Assembly: GCF_000819685.1 (NCBI RefSeq)
Contig: NZ_CDBR01000034.1
Span: forward strand, 62,001-126,000
Direction of reading: 5' to 3'
Origin: Aeromonas allosaccharophila
GTDB taxonomy: Bacteria > Pseudomonadota > Gammaproteobacteria > Enterobacterales > Aeromonadaceae
DNA length: 64,000 bases
Part shown: in pieces, positions 55,860 through 64,000 of the stretch
Numbering within the stretch: the stretch's first letter is position 1
Layout: each line of letters starts with the position of its first letter
Position numbers and translations under genes: made by a program
Notes under the pieces: generated by a model
Seen by the model: only the letters and a program-made list of their open reading frames with translations
What the model was told of the DNA's origin: nothing
The model's database searches: none

Positions 55860-57590
55860 ATGGAAATGAATAATAACTTCATCAAAGGCGGCGTGGCACT
55901 GGCCGTGCTTGCTGCACTGACTGGCTGTAATACCTCGAGCAATGACACCGTTGCACCCTGCACCGAAAATGTCTGCAAACTGACCATACTGCACACCAAC
56001 GATACCCACGGACGTTTCTGGCACAACGCCGAAAATGAGTACGGTATGGCTGCCCAGAAGACCCTGGTCGAGCAGCTGCGTGCGGATGCCAAGGCTGCTG
56101 GCAGCGACGTGCTGGTGCTCTCCGGTGGTGATGTGAATACCGGGGTGCCGGAATCCGATCTGCAGGATGCCGAGCCTGACTTCATGGCGATGAACAACAT
56201 TCGCTACGATGCCATGGCGGTGGGCAACCATGAATTCGACAACCCCCTCAGCGTACTGGAGAAGCAGCGCAAGTGGGCCCAGTTCCCGATGCTCTCGGCC
56301 AACATCTATGACAAGGCGAGCGGTAAACACTACTTTGACCCCTACAAGGTGTTCAAGCTGGAGAGCGGTCTCAAGGTCGCCGTACTGGGCCTGACCACCG
56401 AGGATACCGCGCAGCTGGTGGATCCCAACAACGTGCAAACCCTGGAGTTCCGCGATCCGACCAGCGAAGCGGCCAAACTGGGCCAGCAGATCCGCAGCAA
56501 CAAGGAAGCCAATCTGGTCTTCGCCATCACTCACATGGGCCATTACGAGAATGGCCAGCACGGCAGCAATGCGCCGGGTGATGTCGAAATGGCTCGCGCG
56601 TTACCAGCGGGTACCCTTGATGGCATCATCGGTGGCCACTCCCAGAATCCGGTCTGCATGGAGCCGGGCACCGCGAACAAGTACGCCAATTTCAAACCGG
56701 GTGATAACTGCCAGCCAGATCAGCAAAATGGCACCTGGATCATGCAGGCTCACGAGTGGGGCAAGTATGTGGGTCGCGCCCAGTTTGACTATCAGAATGG
56801 CAAGCTGACCCTGACCAGCTATGAGCTGATCCCGGTTAACCTGATCAAGCGCAACGCCAAGGGTGAGGCGATCGATGCCACCGGCGCCGTGACCAAAGAT
56901 ACCACTAAGATGCAGTTCGTACAGGACGAGATCACCAAGGATCCCGAGCTGTATAACACCCTGCAGGGCTATCAGGAAAAAGGTCAGCAAGAGCTCAACG
57001 TTGTGATCGGTTCTACCGATGGGGTATTGGTTGGTGATCGCAATACTGTACGCAACAAGCAAACCAATCTGGGTCGTCTGATCACTTCAGCCACCTCTGC
57101 CAAGCTGGCCGTCGATTTTGGTATCGTCAACTCCGGTGGCGTGCGTGACAGCATCCCGACCGGGGATATTACCTACCGCAGCGTGCTGCTGGTGCACCCG
57201 TTTGGCAACACGGTCAACAAGGCTGTGATGAAAGGCAGCGATCTGGCGACCTACCTGGGTCAGGTAGCAACCAAAACCCGCAATACCGGGGGTTATGCCC
57301 AGTTTGGCGGCATCAACATGGCTGTGGATTGCCAGGCCAAGAGCGTCAATATCACCAGCGTCGGTGGCAAGGCGTTTGATCCGGCAGCAACTTACAGCTT
57401 CGCGATCCCGAGCTTCAGCGCCTCCGGTGGTGACGGCTATCCGAAGATCGATACCATCAACGCCGGATTGGTGGATGCTGCCGTGCTGAAGGAGTACATC
57501 GAGATCAAGAAGACCATCAATATTGCCGACTATCAGCCGGCCAACGAAGTGAGCTACCTGAACTCCACTTCTACCGAAGGGTGTAACTGA
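55860..57590 (+). CDS. ushA: UshA/NutA-type 5'-nucleotidase lipoprotein
   Basis: 576 residues. Lipoprotein signal (GGVALAVLAALTGC). Metallophosphatase domain with HTNDTHGRF, GGDVNTG, GNHEFDNPL, THMGHY and GGHSQ metal ligands; C-terminal 5'-nucleotidase domain with NSGGVRDSIPTGDITY and SFSASGGDGYPK. It splits nucleotides or UDP-sugars outside the inner membrane, releasing nucleosides for uptake. A second in-frame ATG at 55866 is possible. In vibrios the counterpart NutA is also membrane-bound. Confidence 0.93.
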   Translation: MEMNNNFIKGGVALAVLAALTGCNTSSNDTVAPCTENVCKLTILHTNDTHGRFWHNAENEYGMAAQKTLVEQLRADAKAAGSDVLVLSGGDVNTGVPESDLQDAEPDFMAMNNIRYDAMAVGNHEFDNPLSVLEKQRKWAQFPMLSANIYDKASGKHYFDPYKVFKLESGLKVAVLGLTTEDTAQLVDPNNVQTLEFRDPTSEAAKLGQQIRSNKEANLVFAITHMGHYENGQHGSNAPGDVEMARALPAGTLDGIIGGHSQNPVCMEPGTANKYANFKPGDNCQPDQQNGTWIMQAHEWGKYVGRAQFDYQNGKLTLTSYELIPVNLIKRNAKGEAIDATGAVTKDTTKMQFVQDEITKDPELYNTLQGYQEKGQQELNVVIGSTDGVLVGDRNTVRNKQTNLGRLITSATSAKLAVDFGIVNSGGVRDSIPTGDITYRSVLLVHPFGNTVNKAVMKGSDLATYLGQVATKTRNTGGYAQFGGINMAVDCQAKSVNITSVGGKAFDPAATYSFAIPSFSASGGDGYPKIDTINAGLVDAAVLKEYIEIKKTINIADYQPANEVSYLNSTSTEGCN

Positions 57591-57641
57591 TCGCGGGGGA
57601 GGGGATAAATACCTCCTGGTAATCTCAGTGTTGTTTGATAT

Positions 57642-57679
57642 ATGTCTCTTGGTCACCATGTTTTGTGGTCAAGAGACAT
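57642..57679. terminator. long inverted repeat after ushA
   Basis: ATGTCTCTTG/CAAGAGACAT (10 bp) with an internal CAC/GTG pair. No T-run, so it may be a terminator or another structured element. Confidence 0.5.
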
Positions 57680-57840
57680 TGACGATTGGTATCGTTGCAG
57701 TATGACTTCGTACATTGATGCGGCATTGTGTCTCACCTATTCCTCCTCCCCAGTTGCTGCATTATTTACTTGATGCGCAGTCTTTTAATCATTAGCCCTC
57801 ATATTGCCAATTAATCACTTCAAGAGCGTGTTTTACGGCT

Positions 57841-57870
57841 TTTACCGGTTTTGGATGGCCGTGCTACACT
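57841..57870 (+). promoter_or_regulatory. promoter of nrdR
   Basis: TTTACC, 18 bases, TACACT with an extended TG (GTGCTACACT). Start near 57877, leader of about 50 bases. Confidence 0.65.
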
Positions 57871-57929
57871 GGCCGACCTAGATCCTGGCCCGGTGGGCCG
57901 GTCCCTGTTCCATTAACGCCGGAGGTCCG

Positions 57930-58379
57930 ATGCATTGCCCATTCTGTAGTGCGGTTGATACCAAGGTGATCGATTCCCGTCTGGTGGCAGAAGGCCATCA
58001 GGTGCGCCGCCGTCGTGAGTGTCTGCTCTGTCATGAGCGTTTTACCACCTTCGAGATGGCCGAGCTGGTGATGCCCCGCGTCATCAAGTCCAACGGTTCC
58101 CGCGAGCCGTTCAATGAAGACAAGCTGCGCTCCGGCATCCTGCGGGCGCTGGAGAAGCGGCCGGTGAGCATGGAGGCCATCGAAAAGGCGGTCAACCATA
58201 TCAAATCCCGCCTGCGTGCCACCGGTGAGCGCGAAGTCGCCTCCGAGCTGGTGGGCAATCTGGTGATGGATGAGCTCAAGAGTCTCGACAAGGTGGCCTA
58301 TATCCGCTTTGCCTCCGTCTATCGCAGCTTCGAAGATATTCGCGAGTTCGGCGAAGAGATCGCCAAATTGGAGAAATGA
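57930..58379 (+). CDS. nrdR: transcriptional repressor NrdR
   Basis: 149 residues, the normal length. N-terminal zinc ribbon ([17 protein letters not shown], then [13 protein letters not shown]) and an ATP-cone domain. NrdR represses ribonucleotide reductase genes according to ATP/dATP state. It heads the rib cluster as in many gammaproteobacteria. ATG preceded by GGAGG. A diverged copy of its last 14 codons follows. Confidence 0.97.
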   Translation: MHCPFCSAVDTKVIDSRLVAEGHQVRRRRECLLCHERFTTFEMAELVMPRVIKSNGSREPFNEDKLRSGILRALEKRPVSMEAIEKAVNHIKSRLRATGEREVASELVGNLVMDELKSLDKVAYIRFASVYRSFEDIREFGEEIAKLEK

Positions 58380-58436
58380 TGGTATCGGATGGGCAAGCGG
58401 ATATCTGCTTTGCCCCTTTCTACCTCAGGACACGCA

Positions 58437-58481
58437 GATATCCGCGAATTTGGTGAAGAGATCGCCAAGCTGGAGAAGTAA
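58437..58481 (+). pseudogene. diverged duplicate of the nrdR 3' end
   Basis: 58437-58481 encodes [14 protein letters not shown]-stop, identical over 14 residues to the real end at 58335-58379, yet 7 of 14 sense codons differ synonymously and the stop is TAA instead of TGA (37 of 45 bases identical). Weaker similarity extends upstream to about 58418. A perfect 12-bp inverted repeat joins the gap (GCGGATATCTGC, 58397-58408) with the start of the copy (GCAGATATCCGC, 58434-58445). Confidence 0.9.
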
Positions 58482-58578
58482 ACCGCCATTCTCACCCATG
58501 TTGCCGCGTCCGATTACGCTGCGCTAATCGAACCTACTTTACTGCGTAAAGTCGAGATGTGTTGTCAAAGGAGCCCGA

Positions 58579-59688
58579 ATGTTTAGTCAAGATGATTACC
58601 AATGGATGAGTCGGGCCCTCGAACTGGCCCGCCGCGGCCGCTACACCACGGCCCCCAACCCCTGCGTCGGCGCCGTGCTGGTCAAAGATGGCGTGGTGGT
58701 TGGCGAAGGGTGGCATCAAAAGGCGGGCGAGCCCCATGCCGAGGTCTACGCCCTGCGCGCCGCCGGTGACAACGCCCGTGGTGCCACAGCCTATGTGACC
58801 CTCGAACCCTGCTCCCACCACGGTCGTACCCCCCCCTGCGCCGAGGCGCTGATCAAGGCCGGCGTAGCCCGGGTGGTGGCGGCCATGGTCGATCCCAACC
58901 CCGAGGTGGGCGGGCGCGGCCTGCGGATGCTCTCCGAGGCGGGCATCAAGACCGATTTCGGCCTGCTGGCGAGCGAAGCCGAGGCGCTCAACCCGGGCTT
59001 TTTCAAGCGGATGCGTACCGCCTTCCCGCGGGTGACGGTCAAGCTGGGGGCCAGTCTCGATGGCCGCACCGCCATGGCGAGTGGCGAGAGCCAGTGGATC
59101 ACCTCCCCCGATGCGCGCCGCGACGTGCAGCGGCTGCGGGCCCGTCACGATGCGGTGCTCTCCAGCGCCGAAACCGTGCTGGCTGACGGCGCCTCCCTGA
59201 CCGTGCGCTGGGACGAGCTGCCCCCCTCGGTCAAGACGAGCTACCCCAAGGAGACCCTGCGCCAGCCGCTGCGGGTCATCGTCGATTCGCAAAACCGGCT
59301 CACCCCCGATTTGCCGCTGTTCCAGAGCGAGAGCCCGGTGCTGTTGGCCCGCCACAAAGCCGCTGGCGAGTGGCCCGAGTGGGTGCAGCAGCTGGAGTTG
59401 CCACTGCTGGATGGCAAGCTGGATCTGGTCAGCCTGTTTATGCTGCTGGCCAAGCAGAATATCAACTCGGTGTTGATAGAGGCGGGGCCACGGCTGTGCG
59501 GTGCTCTGCTGGATAAGGGGTTGGTGGATGAGCTGGTGCTCTATCAGGCGCCGAAACTGATGGGGGATGAGGGGCGTGGTCTGTTCCATCTGCCCGGTCT
59601 GACCCGCTTGTTCCAGGCTCCCAAGCTCAACATCAAGGATGTGCGCATGGTCGGCCAGGATATTCGCATTACCGCCAAAATAGCCTGA
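58579..59688 (+). CDS. ribD: riboflavin biosynthesis deaminase/reductase RibD
   Basis: 369 residues. N-terminal deaminase with PHAEVYAL and EPCSHHGRTPPC (zinc ligands), C-terminal reductase from about residue 150 (KLGASLDGRTAMASGESQWI). It catalyses the second and third steps from GTP in riboflavin synthesis. ATG 58579 has AAGGAG 8 bases upstream. Confidence 0.97.
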   Translation: MFSQDDYQWMSRALELARRGRYTTAPNPCVGAVLVKDGVVVGEGWHQKAGEPHAEVYALRAAGDNARGATAYVTLEPCSHHGRTPPCAEALIKAGVARVVAAMVDPNPEVGGRGLRMLSEAGIKTDFGLLASEAEALNPGFFKRMRTAFPRVTVKLGASLDGRTAMASGESQWITSPDARRDVQRLRARHDAVLSSAETVLADGASLTVRWDELPPSVKTSYPKETLRQPLRVIVDSQNRLTPDLPLFQSESPVLLARHKAAGEWPEWVQQLELPLLDGKLDLVSLFMLLAKQNINSVLIEAGPRLCGALLDKGLVDELVLYQAPKLMGDEGRGLFHLPGLTRLFQAPKLNIKDVRMVGQDIRITAKIA

Positions 59689-59743
59689 TTTATCAATGTT
59701 CAAGGGGGCAGAGCCTGCCCCCGTCATCAGCAAGGTGATCTGC

Positions 59744-60397
59744 ATGTTTACCGGAATTATCGAAGCGGTGGGAACCCTGGCCGAACTGCGCCGTCAGGGC
59801 GACGATATGGCCCTCACCGTCCATGCGCCGAGCCTGGATTTTAGCGACGTCAAGCTGGGCGACTCCATCGCCACCAACGGCGTCTGCCTTACTGTTGTGG
59901 CGCTGGGCGACAAGAGCTATACCGCCGACGTGTCGCTGGAAACCCTCTCGCGCACCGGCTTTGCCGCCGCCAGGGTGGGTGATCGGGTCAACCTCGAGAA
60001 GGCGCTGATGCCCACCTCCCGCCTCGGCGGCCATCTGGTCTCCGGCCATGTGGACGGGGTAGGGGAGGTGAAAAGCGTCTCCAGCAGCGGCCGCGCCATC
60101 GAGTACTGGATCAAGGCACCGGGGGAGCTCTCCCGCTACATCGCCGAGAAGGGCTCCATTGCGGTGGATGGCATCAGCCTTACCGTCAACGCGGTGCAGG
60201 GTGACCTTTTCCGCCTGACGATCGTGCCCCACACCGCCCAGGAGACCACCATCGCCAGCTGGAAGCCGGGCCACAAGGTCAACCTCGAGGTGGATCAGAT
60301 CGCCCGCTATCTGGAGCGGCTGCTGATGGGCAAGAGTCAGGAGAGCAGTGCCTCGACCCTGACCATGGAGACGTTGGCCAAGGCCGGTTTTCTCTGA
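59744..60397 (+). CDS. ribE: riboflavin synthase alpha chain
   Basis: 217 residues, two lumazine-binding barrels: MFTGIIEAVG start and GVCLTVV in the first, GHVDGVGEV and GSIAVDGISLTV in the second. It makes riboflavin from two lumazines. Called ribC in E. coli (ribE elsewhere). AAGGTG upstream of ATG 59744; a hairpin GGGGGCAG/CTGCCCCC (59704-59722) precedes it. A possible weak tail copy lies at 60406-60438. Confidence 0.96.
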   Translation: MFTGIIEAVGTLAELRRQGDDMALTVHAPSLDFSDVKLGDSIATNGVCLTVVALGDKSYTADVSLETLSRTGFAAARVGDRVNLEKALMPTSRLGGHLVSGHVDGVGEVKSVSSSGRAIEYWIKAPGELSRYIAEKGSIAVDGISLTVNAVQGDLFRLTIVPHTAQETTIASWKPGHKVNLEVDQIARYLERLLMGKSQESSASTLTMETLAKAGFL

Positions 60398-60546
60398 CGG
60401 TGTACGCTAAATCCGGCCACCAAAACGATTTTCTGTGATCCCGCTCTGATTGAAATGGGGCCGCTCGCCCCAATCTAGAGCAACATACACTCGCATTTGC
60501 GTTGAGCCTGCTGGCTCAACCCCCAAGCACACTGATGGAGTAGCCC

Positions 60547-61656
60547 ATGGCGCTGAGCACAACCCAGGAAATCATTGCCGATATCAAGGCGGGCAAGATG
60601 GTGATCCTGATGGATGACGAAGACAGGGAGAACGAAGGCGACCTTATCATGGCCGCCTCCTGCGTCCGTCCTGAGGATATCAACTTCATGGCCCGCTATG
60701 GCCGTGGCCTCATCTGCCTGACGCTGACCCGGGATCGCTGCAAGCAGCTGGCGCTGCCGCTGATGGTTGATCGCAACAATGCCCAGTTCTCCACCGCCTT
60801 CACCGTGACTATCGAAGCGGCCGAAGGGGTGACCACAGGTATCTCCGCCGCCGATCGCGCGGTGACCGTGCAAGCGGCGGTGGCCCCCAATGCCAAGGCC
60901 GCCGATCTGGTGCAGCCTGGCCACATCTTCCCGCTGATGGCGCAGGATGGCGGCGTGCTGACCCGTGCCGGCCATACCGAAGCAGGCTGCGATCTGGCCC
61001 GTCTGGCCGGTTACGAGGCGGCCTCCGTCATCGTCGAGATCCTCAACGAAGATGGCACCATGGCGCGCCGTCCGGATCTGGAGATCTTCGCCGAGCAGCA
61101 CGGCATCAAGCTCGGCACCATCGCCGACCTTATCGAGTACCGCAATCAGCATGAGACCACGGTCGAGAAAGTGGCCGAGTGCAAGCTGCCCACCGAGTTT
61201 GGCGAGTTCGACCTCATCACCTTCCGCGACACCATCGACAATCAGGTTCACTTCGCCCTGAAAAAGGGTGAGGTACAGGCCGATCAGCCAACCCTGGTGC
61301 GGGTACACCTGCACGACGTGCTGAGCGATCTGCTGCTGACCGACCGTCATGCCGCCCGCAGCTGGCCGCTGCCCAAATCCATGGCGCGTATCGCCAGCGA
61401 AGGCGGGGTACTGGTGATTTTGGGGGCGGAATCCCATGGTGAGGAGCTGATGGCCCGGGTCAAGGGCTTTGAAGCGGCCGACAAGGGGCTGGCACCGGAA
61501 GGGGCCAAGTGGCAGGGCACCTCACGTCGGGTCGGCGTGGGCTCCCAGATCCTCAAGGCGCTGGGCGTGAGCAAGATGCGCCTCTTGAGCTCGCCGAAGA
61601 AGTACCACGCCCTCGGCGGTTTCGGGCTGGAAGTCGTGGAATACGTCGGCGAGTAA
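60547..61656 (+). CDS. ribB: 3,4-dihydroxy-2-butanone-4-phosphate synthase with degenerate RibA-like domain
   Basis: 369 residues. The RibB domain (about 1-205) is intact: [27 protein letters not shown] and [22 protein letters not shown]. The C-terminal half is like GTP cyclohydrolase II, but the zinc-binding stretch (RVHSECLTGD with further Cys in true RibA) is replaced by [15 protein letters not shown] near residue 250. So GTP cyclohydrolase activity is not expected; another ribA should exist elsewhere. It makes the four-carbon precursor. Three copies of its own 3' end follow. Confidence 0.93.
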   Translation: MALSTTQEIIADIKAGKMVILMDDEDRENEGDLIMAASCVRPEDINFMARYGRGLICLTLTRDRCKQLALPLMVDRNNAQFSTAFTVTIEAAEGVTTGISAADRAVTVQAAVAPNAKAADLVQPGHIFPLMAQDGGVLTRAGHTEAGCDLARLAGYEAASVIVEILNEDGTMARRPDLEIFAEQHGIKLGTIADLIEYRNQHETTVEKVAECKLPTEFGEFDLITFRDTIDNQVHFALKKGEVQADQPTLVRVHLHDVLSDLLLTDRHAARSWPLPKSMARIASEGGVLVILGAESHGEELMARVKGFEAADKGLAPEGAKWQGTSRRVGVGSQILKALGVSKMRLLSSPKKYHALGGFGLEVVEYVGE

Positions 61657-61665
61657 AGGACTCAA

Positions 61666-61884
61666 GGTTCTACCAGAGAAGTACCATCCCCTTCCGGGTG
61701 GCTTCGATCTGGAAGTGGTTGAGTACGTCGGAGAGTAAAGTTCCACCAGAGAAGTACCATCCCCTTCCGGGTGGTTTCGGTCTGGAAGTGGTTGAGTACG
61801 TCGGCGAGTAAAGTTCCACCAGAGAAGTACCATCCCCTTTTGGGCGGTTTCGGTCTGAAAGTCATGGAATAGGTCGGCGAGTCA
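61666..61884 (+). repeat. three 73-bp tandem copies of the ribB(A) 3' end
   Basis: Units at 61666-61738, 61739-61811 and 61812-61884. Units 1 and 2 encode PEKYHPLPGGF then (D/G)LEVVEYVGE-stop; the real end is [20 protein letters not shown]-stop. All copies carry PLPGG or PLLGG where the gene has ALGG, so they come from one diverged donor and were then amplified. Unit 3 has decayed: TAC became TAG, TAA became TCA, and its end now forms the hairpin GGCGAG/CTCGCC. Confidence 0.92.
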
Positions 61885-62014
61885 GCTCGCCGGACTGGTT
61901 AAATCGTGATCATGGCTGTCTATTGCGGCCATGGTTTTTGTCGTGGGTCTGTTGTGCTAGAATGTGCGCACTTTTGACTCCGGCCCTTTTGATTGCACAG
62001 ATACAGGATTTCCA

Positions 62015-62485
62015 ATGAAGGTTATCGAAGGAAATATCGCCGCTCCTGAGGCGCGCGTTGCTATTGTTGTTGCCCGTTTCAACAGCTTCATCAACGACAG
62101 TCTGGTGAACGGTGCGGTGGACGTACTGAAGCGTCAAGGTCAAGTGCAGGACAGCAACCTGACACTGGTAAAAGTGCCGGGTGCGGTTGAAATGCCATTG
62201 GTCATCAAGAAGCTGGCCAAGAGTGGTCAATATGACGCCATCGTGGCGGTCGGTACTGTCATCCGTGGCGGCACCTACCACTTCGACCTGGTGGCAAACG
62301 AGAACAGCAAGGGCATGGCTCAGGTAATGATGGAATATGAAATTCCCGTTGCCTTCGGGGTGCTGACCACTGAAAACATTGAACAAGCCATCGAGCGTGC
62401 AGGTACCAAGGCGGGTAACAAGGGTGCAGAGGCTGCACTGGCAGCGCTCGAAATGATCAACGTCCTGAAAGAACTGGACGTGTAA
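62015..62485 (+). CDS. ribH: 6,7-dimethyl-8-ribityllumazine synthase
   Basis: 156 residues. It condenses the RibA/RibD product with the RibB product to lumazine. Motifs [38 protein letters not shown] and [11 protein letters not shown] are intact, including the active-site His. ATG 62015 gives MKVIEGN, as in E. coli. Confidence 0.97.
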   Translation: MKVIEGNIAAPEARVAIVVARFNSFINDSLVNGAVDVLKRQGQVQDSNLTLVKVPGAVEMPLVIKKLAKSGQYDAIVAVGTVIRGGTYHFDLVANENSKGMAQVMMEYEIPVAFGVLTTENIEQAIERAGTKAGNKGAEAALAALEMINVLKELDV

Positions 62486-62499
62486 CGAGGAGAAGTACA

Positions 62500-62913
62500 T
62501 TGAAACCGTCTGAGCGCCGTAAAGCCCGCCATTGCGCCACCCAGGCCATCTACCAGTGGCAGATGACCAAGGCTAACGTGGGTGACATCGAAGAGCAGTT
62601 CAAGATCGATCAGGACACCAAGGGTGTAGACCTGAGCTATTTCCGCGATCTGCTGTTCGGGGTAGCCCTCCACTGCAACGAGCTGGACAAGGTGTTTGCA
62701 CCTTACCTCTCACGTCCGCTGGAAGAAGTGGACATGGTGGACAAGGCGATCCTGCGTCTGGCGACCTATGAGCTGACCCGTCGTGATGATGTACCGCCGC
62801 GCGTGGTCATCAACGAAGCGATCGAGCTGGCCAAAGCCTTCGCCGCCGATGACAGCCACAAGTTTGTCAACGGTGTACTGGACAAGGTGATCAAATCGCT
62901 GAACAAGCGTTGA
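62500..62913 (+). CDS. nusB: transcription antitermination factor NusB
   Basis: 137 residues, all-helical. [16 protein letters not shown] (boxA RNA binding) and ILRLATYEL near the end, KFVNGVLDK at the C-terminus. It binds boxA with NusE for antitermination in rRNA operons. The start is TTG 62500, with GAGGAG 7 bases upstream and no ATG nearby. ribH-nusB order is conserved. Confidence 0.96.
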   Translation: MKPSERRKARHCATQAIYQWQMTKANVGDIEEQFKIDQDTKGVDLSYFRDLLFGVALHCNELDKVFAPYLSRPLEEVDMVDKAILRLATYELTRRDDVPPRVVINEAIELAKAFAADDSHKFVNGVLDKVIKSLNKR

Positions 62914-62942
62914 TCCTGCTGTCCGTCAGCATCTAAGAGAGG

Positions 62943-62966
62943 AGCCAGCTTATTGCTGGCTTTTTA
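62943..62966 (+). terminator. hairpin with T-run overlapping the thiL start
   Basis: GCCAGC-TTATT-GCTGGC then five T. It looks like a terminator for nusB but begins inside the ribosome site of thiL and contains the TTG start, so it could act as an attenuator or translation switch. Confidence 0.6.
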
Positions 62967-63930
62967 CTGTATGGGTGAATTTGAGCTGATTGATAAGTAC
63001 TTCAAGGTTCCCCACGCCCGCAAGGACGTGGTGATGGGCCCTGGAGATGACTGTGCCCTGCTGACCCTGCCCCCCGATACCCAACTGGCGGTGAGCACCG
63101 ACACTCTGGTGAGCGGCGTACACTTCTTTCCCGACATGGATCCGGTGGATCTCGGCTACAAGGCGCTGGCGGTCAATCTCTCCGATCTCGCCGCCATGGG
63201 TGCCGAACCGCGCTGGGTGTCGCTGGCGCTGACCCTGCCGGCCATCAACGAAGGCTGGGTTGCCGGTTTTGCCGAAGGGTTTCTGGAGCTGGCCGAGTAT
63301 TACAACGTGGCGCTGGTGGGCGGGGATATGACCCGCGGGCCGCTCTCCATCACCATTTCGGTGAAGGGATCGGTGCCTGCCGGACGTGCCCTGATGCGCA
63401 GCGGTGCCAAAGCCGGTGACGGCATCTATGTGACCGGCACTCTGGGAGATGCCGCGCTGGCGCTCTCCCACCTGCTGGGCAAACGCACCCTCAACGAGAA
63501 CCAGCTGGCCGCGGTGCTGCCACGGCTCGACCACCCCCATCCCCGCATTCTGGCCGGACAGGCGCTGCGCGGGCTGGCGGGCAGTGCACTGGATCTCTCC
63601 GACGGGCTGGCATCGGATCTCGGCCATATCCTCAAGGCCTCCGGTGTGCGGGCCCAGATCGATCTCGATCTGCTGCCGCTCTCGCCGGTGCTGCAGGATG
63701 CGGTGAGCGAGCAGGAGGCGTGGCAACTGGCGCTGGCCGGTGGCGATGACTACGAGCTCTGCTTTACCGTGCCGGAAGAGCATCGCGGTGCGCTCGATAC
63801 GGCGCTGGCCCACAGCGGGGTCAAGTTCAGCCGCATCGGTCGCATCGTGGCGGGCGAGCCGGGTATCGACTACCTGCGTGGCGAACAAGCGGTGACGTTG
63901 CAACTGAAAGGGTGGGATCACTTCGCATGA
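62953..63930 (+). CDS. thiL: thiamine-monophosphate kinase
   Basis: 325 residues from TTG 62953, or 319 from ATG 62971. The TTG has AGGAG 8 bases upstream; the ATG has none because T-rich sequence precedes it. E. coli ThiL starts MACGEF, similar to the sequence around the ATG. Motifs: GPGDDCALL (ATP and Mg binding), NLSDLAAMGA, GGDMTRGP, and GGDDYELCF. It phosphorylates thiamine phosphate to the active pyrophosphate. Its stop overlaps the pgpA start. Confidence 0.95.
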   Translation: MLAFYCMGEFELIDKYFKVPHARKDVVMGPGDDCALLTLPPDTQLAVSTDTLVSGVHFFPDMDPVDLGYKALAVNLSDLAAMGAEPRWVSLALTLPAINEGWVAGFAEGFLELAEYYNVALVGGDMTRGPLSITISVKGSVPAGRALMRSGAKAGDGIYVTGTLGDAALALSHLLGKRTLNENQLAAVLPRLDHPHPRILAGQALRGLAGSALDLSDGLASDLGHILKASGVRAQIDLDLLPLSPVLQDAVSEQEAWQLALAGGDDYELCFTVPEEHRGALDTALAHSGVKFSRIGRIVAGEPGIDYLRGEQAVTLQLKGWDHFA

Positions 63931-64000
63931 GCCTGTTCACGATAAAACCCGAGCTGAAACGACTGGATCTGAAAAATCCGCTTCATTTTTTAGCGGTGGG
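63927..64000 (+). CDS. pgpA: phosphatidylglycerophosphatase A, 5' end only
   Basis: ATG 63927 overlaps the thiL stop (ATGA). 24 codons are visible (MSLFTIKPELKRLDLKNPLHFLAVG). The thiL-pgpA pairing and the phrase NPLHFLAVG, close to NPWHLLATG at the start of E. coli PgpA, support the call. It makes phosphatidylglycerol by dephosphorylation. Confidence 0.85.
   Translation, partial: MSLFTIKPELKRLDLKNPLHFLAV

Noticed and set aside
60398-60546. FMN riboswitch before ribB
   Set aside because: No RFN-element sequence or structure is recognisable in the 150-base gap.

Overview
The window looks like chromosomal DNA of an Aeromonas species. The evidence is the gene orders lptD/djlA, pepD-gpt-frsA-crl-proB-proA and slyX-fkpA (as in enterics and vibrios), a Vibrio-type TonB2 operon with ttpC, a LuxO-like regulator, GC-rich codon use, and the absence of phage or plasmid genes. 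Species assignment is inference; no rRNA or other marker gene is present. I see no insertion sequence, integrase or CRISPR array.

Layout. 1-4.7 kb: lptD (cut by the window start) faces an amgK-murU pair (cell-wall sugar recycling) and djlA. 4.7-12.3 kb: pepD, a CRP-linked small-RNA/small-protein locus resembling Vibrio VcdRP, gpt, frsA, crl, proB, proA. 12.3-15.8 kb: a leftward psd operon, rsgA, and divergent orn. 15.9-16.8 kb: seven identical tRNA-Gly(GCC) genes and one wrecked copy. 17-26 kb: a cold-shock gene, a YtfB/OapA-like envelope protein, a chemoreceptor, gltX, a purine permease with a PurR operator, and ettA. 26-33 kb: a Crp/Fnr regulator, ygjV, an exported nucleosidase, a lytic transglycosylase, UDP-sugar genes (ugd and an epimerase) and a YitT protein. 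33-40 kb: a Yej-type peptide ABC importer with its ATPase split over two genes. 40-48 kb: an AT-richer TonB-dependent receptor followed by DUF3450-ttpC-exbB-exbD-tonB-TPR, which together should energise outer-membrane uptake. 48-58 kb: an L,D-transpeptidase, slyX, a WD-repeat lipoprotein, fkpA, luxO, small membrane and TPR proteins, and a lipoprotein 5'-nucleotidase. 58-64 kb: nrdR-ribD-ribE-ribB(A)-ribH-nusB-thiL-pgpA, a riboflavin/thiamin block.

The most unusual feature is a recurring one. Immediately downstream of several unrelated genes lies a second, diverged copy of that gene's 3' end, including its stop codon: proB (1 copy), ettA (1), yejB (2), nrdR (1), ribBA (3, in a 73-bp tandem array), possibly ribE, and the last tRNA-Gly gene. 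In nrdR the copy keeps 14 of 14 residues while 7 codons differ synonymously. The two copies must therefore have diverged as working coding sequence before being placed side by side. This suggests scars of allele replacement, or of an element that targets gene ends, rather than simple slippage. The second notable locus is the VcdRP-like gene between pepD and gpt.
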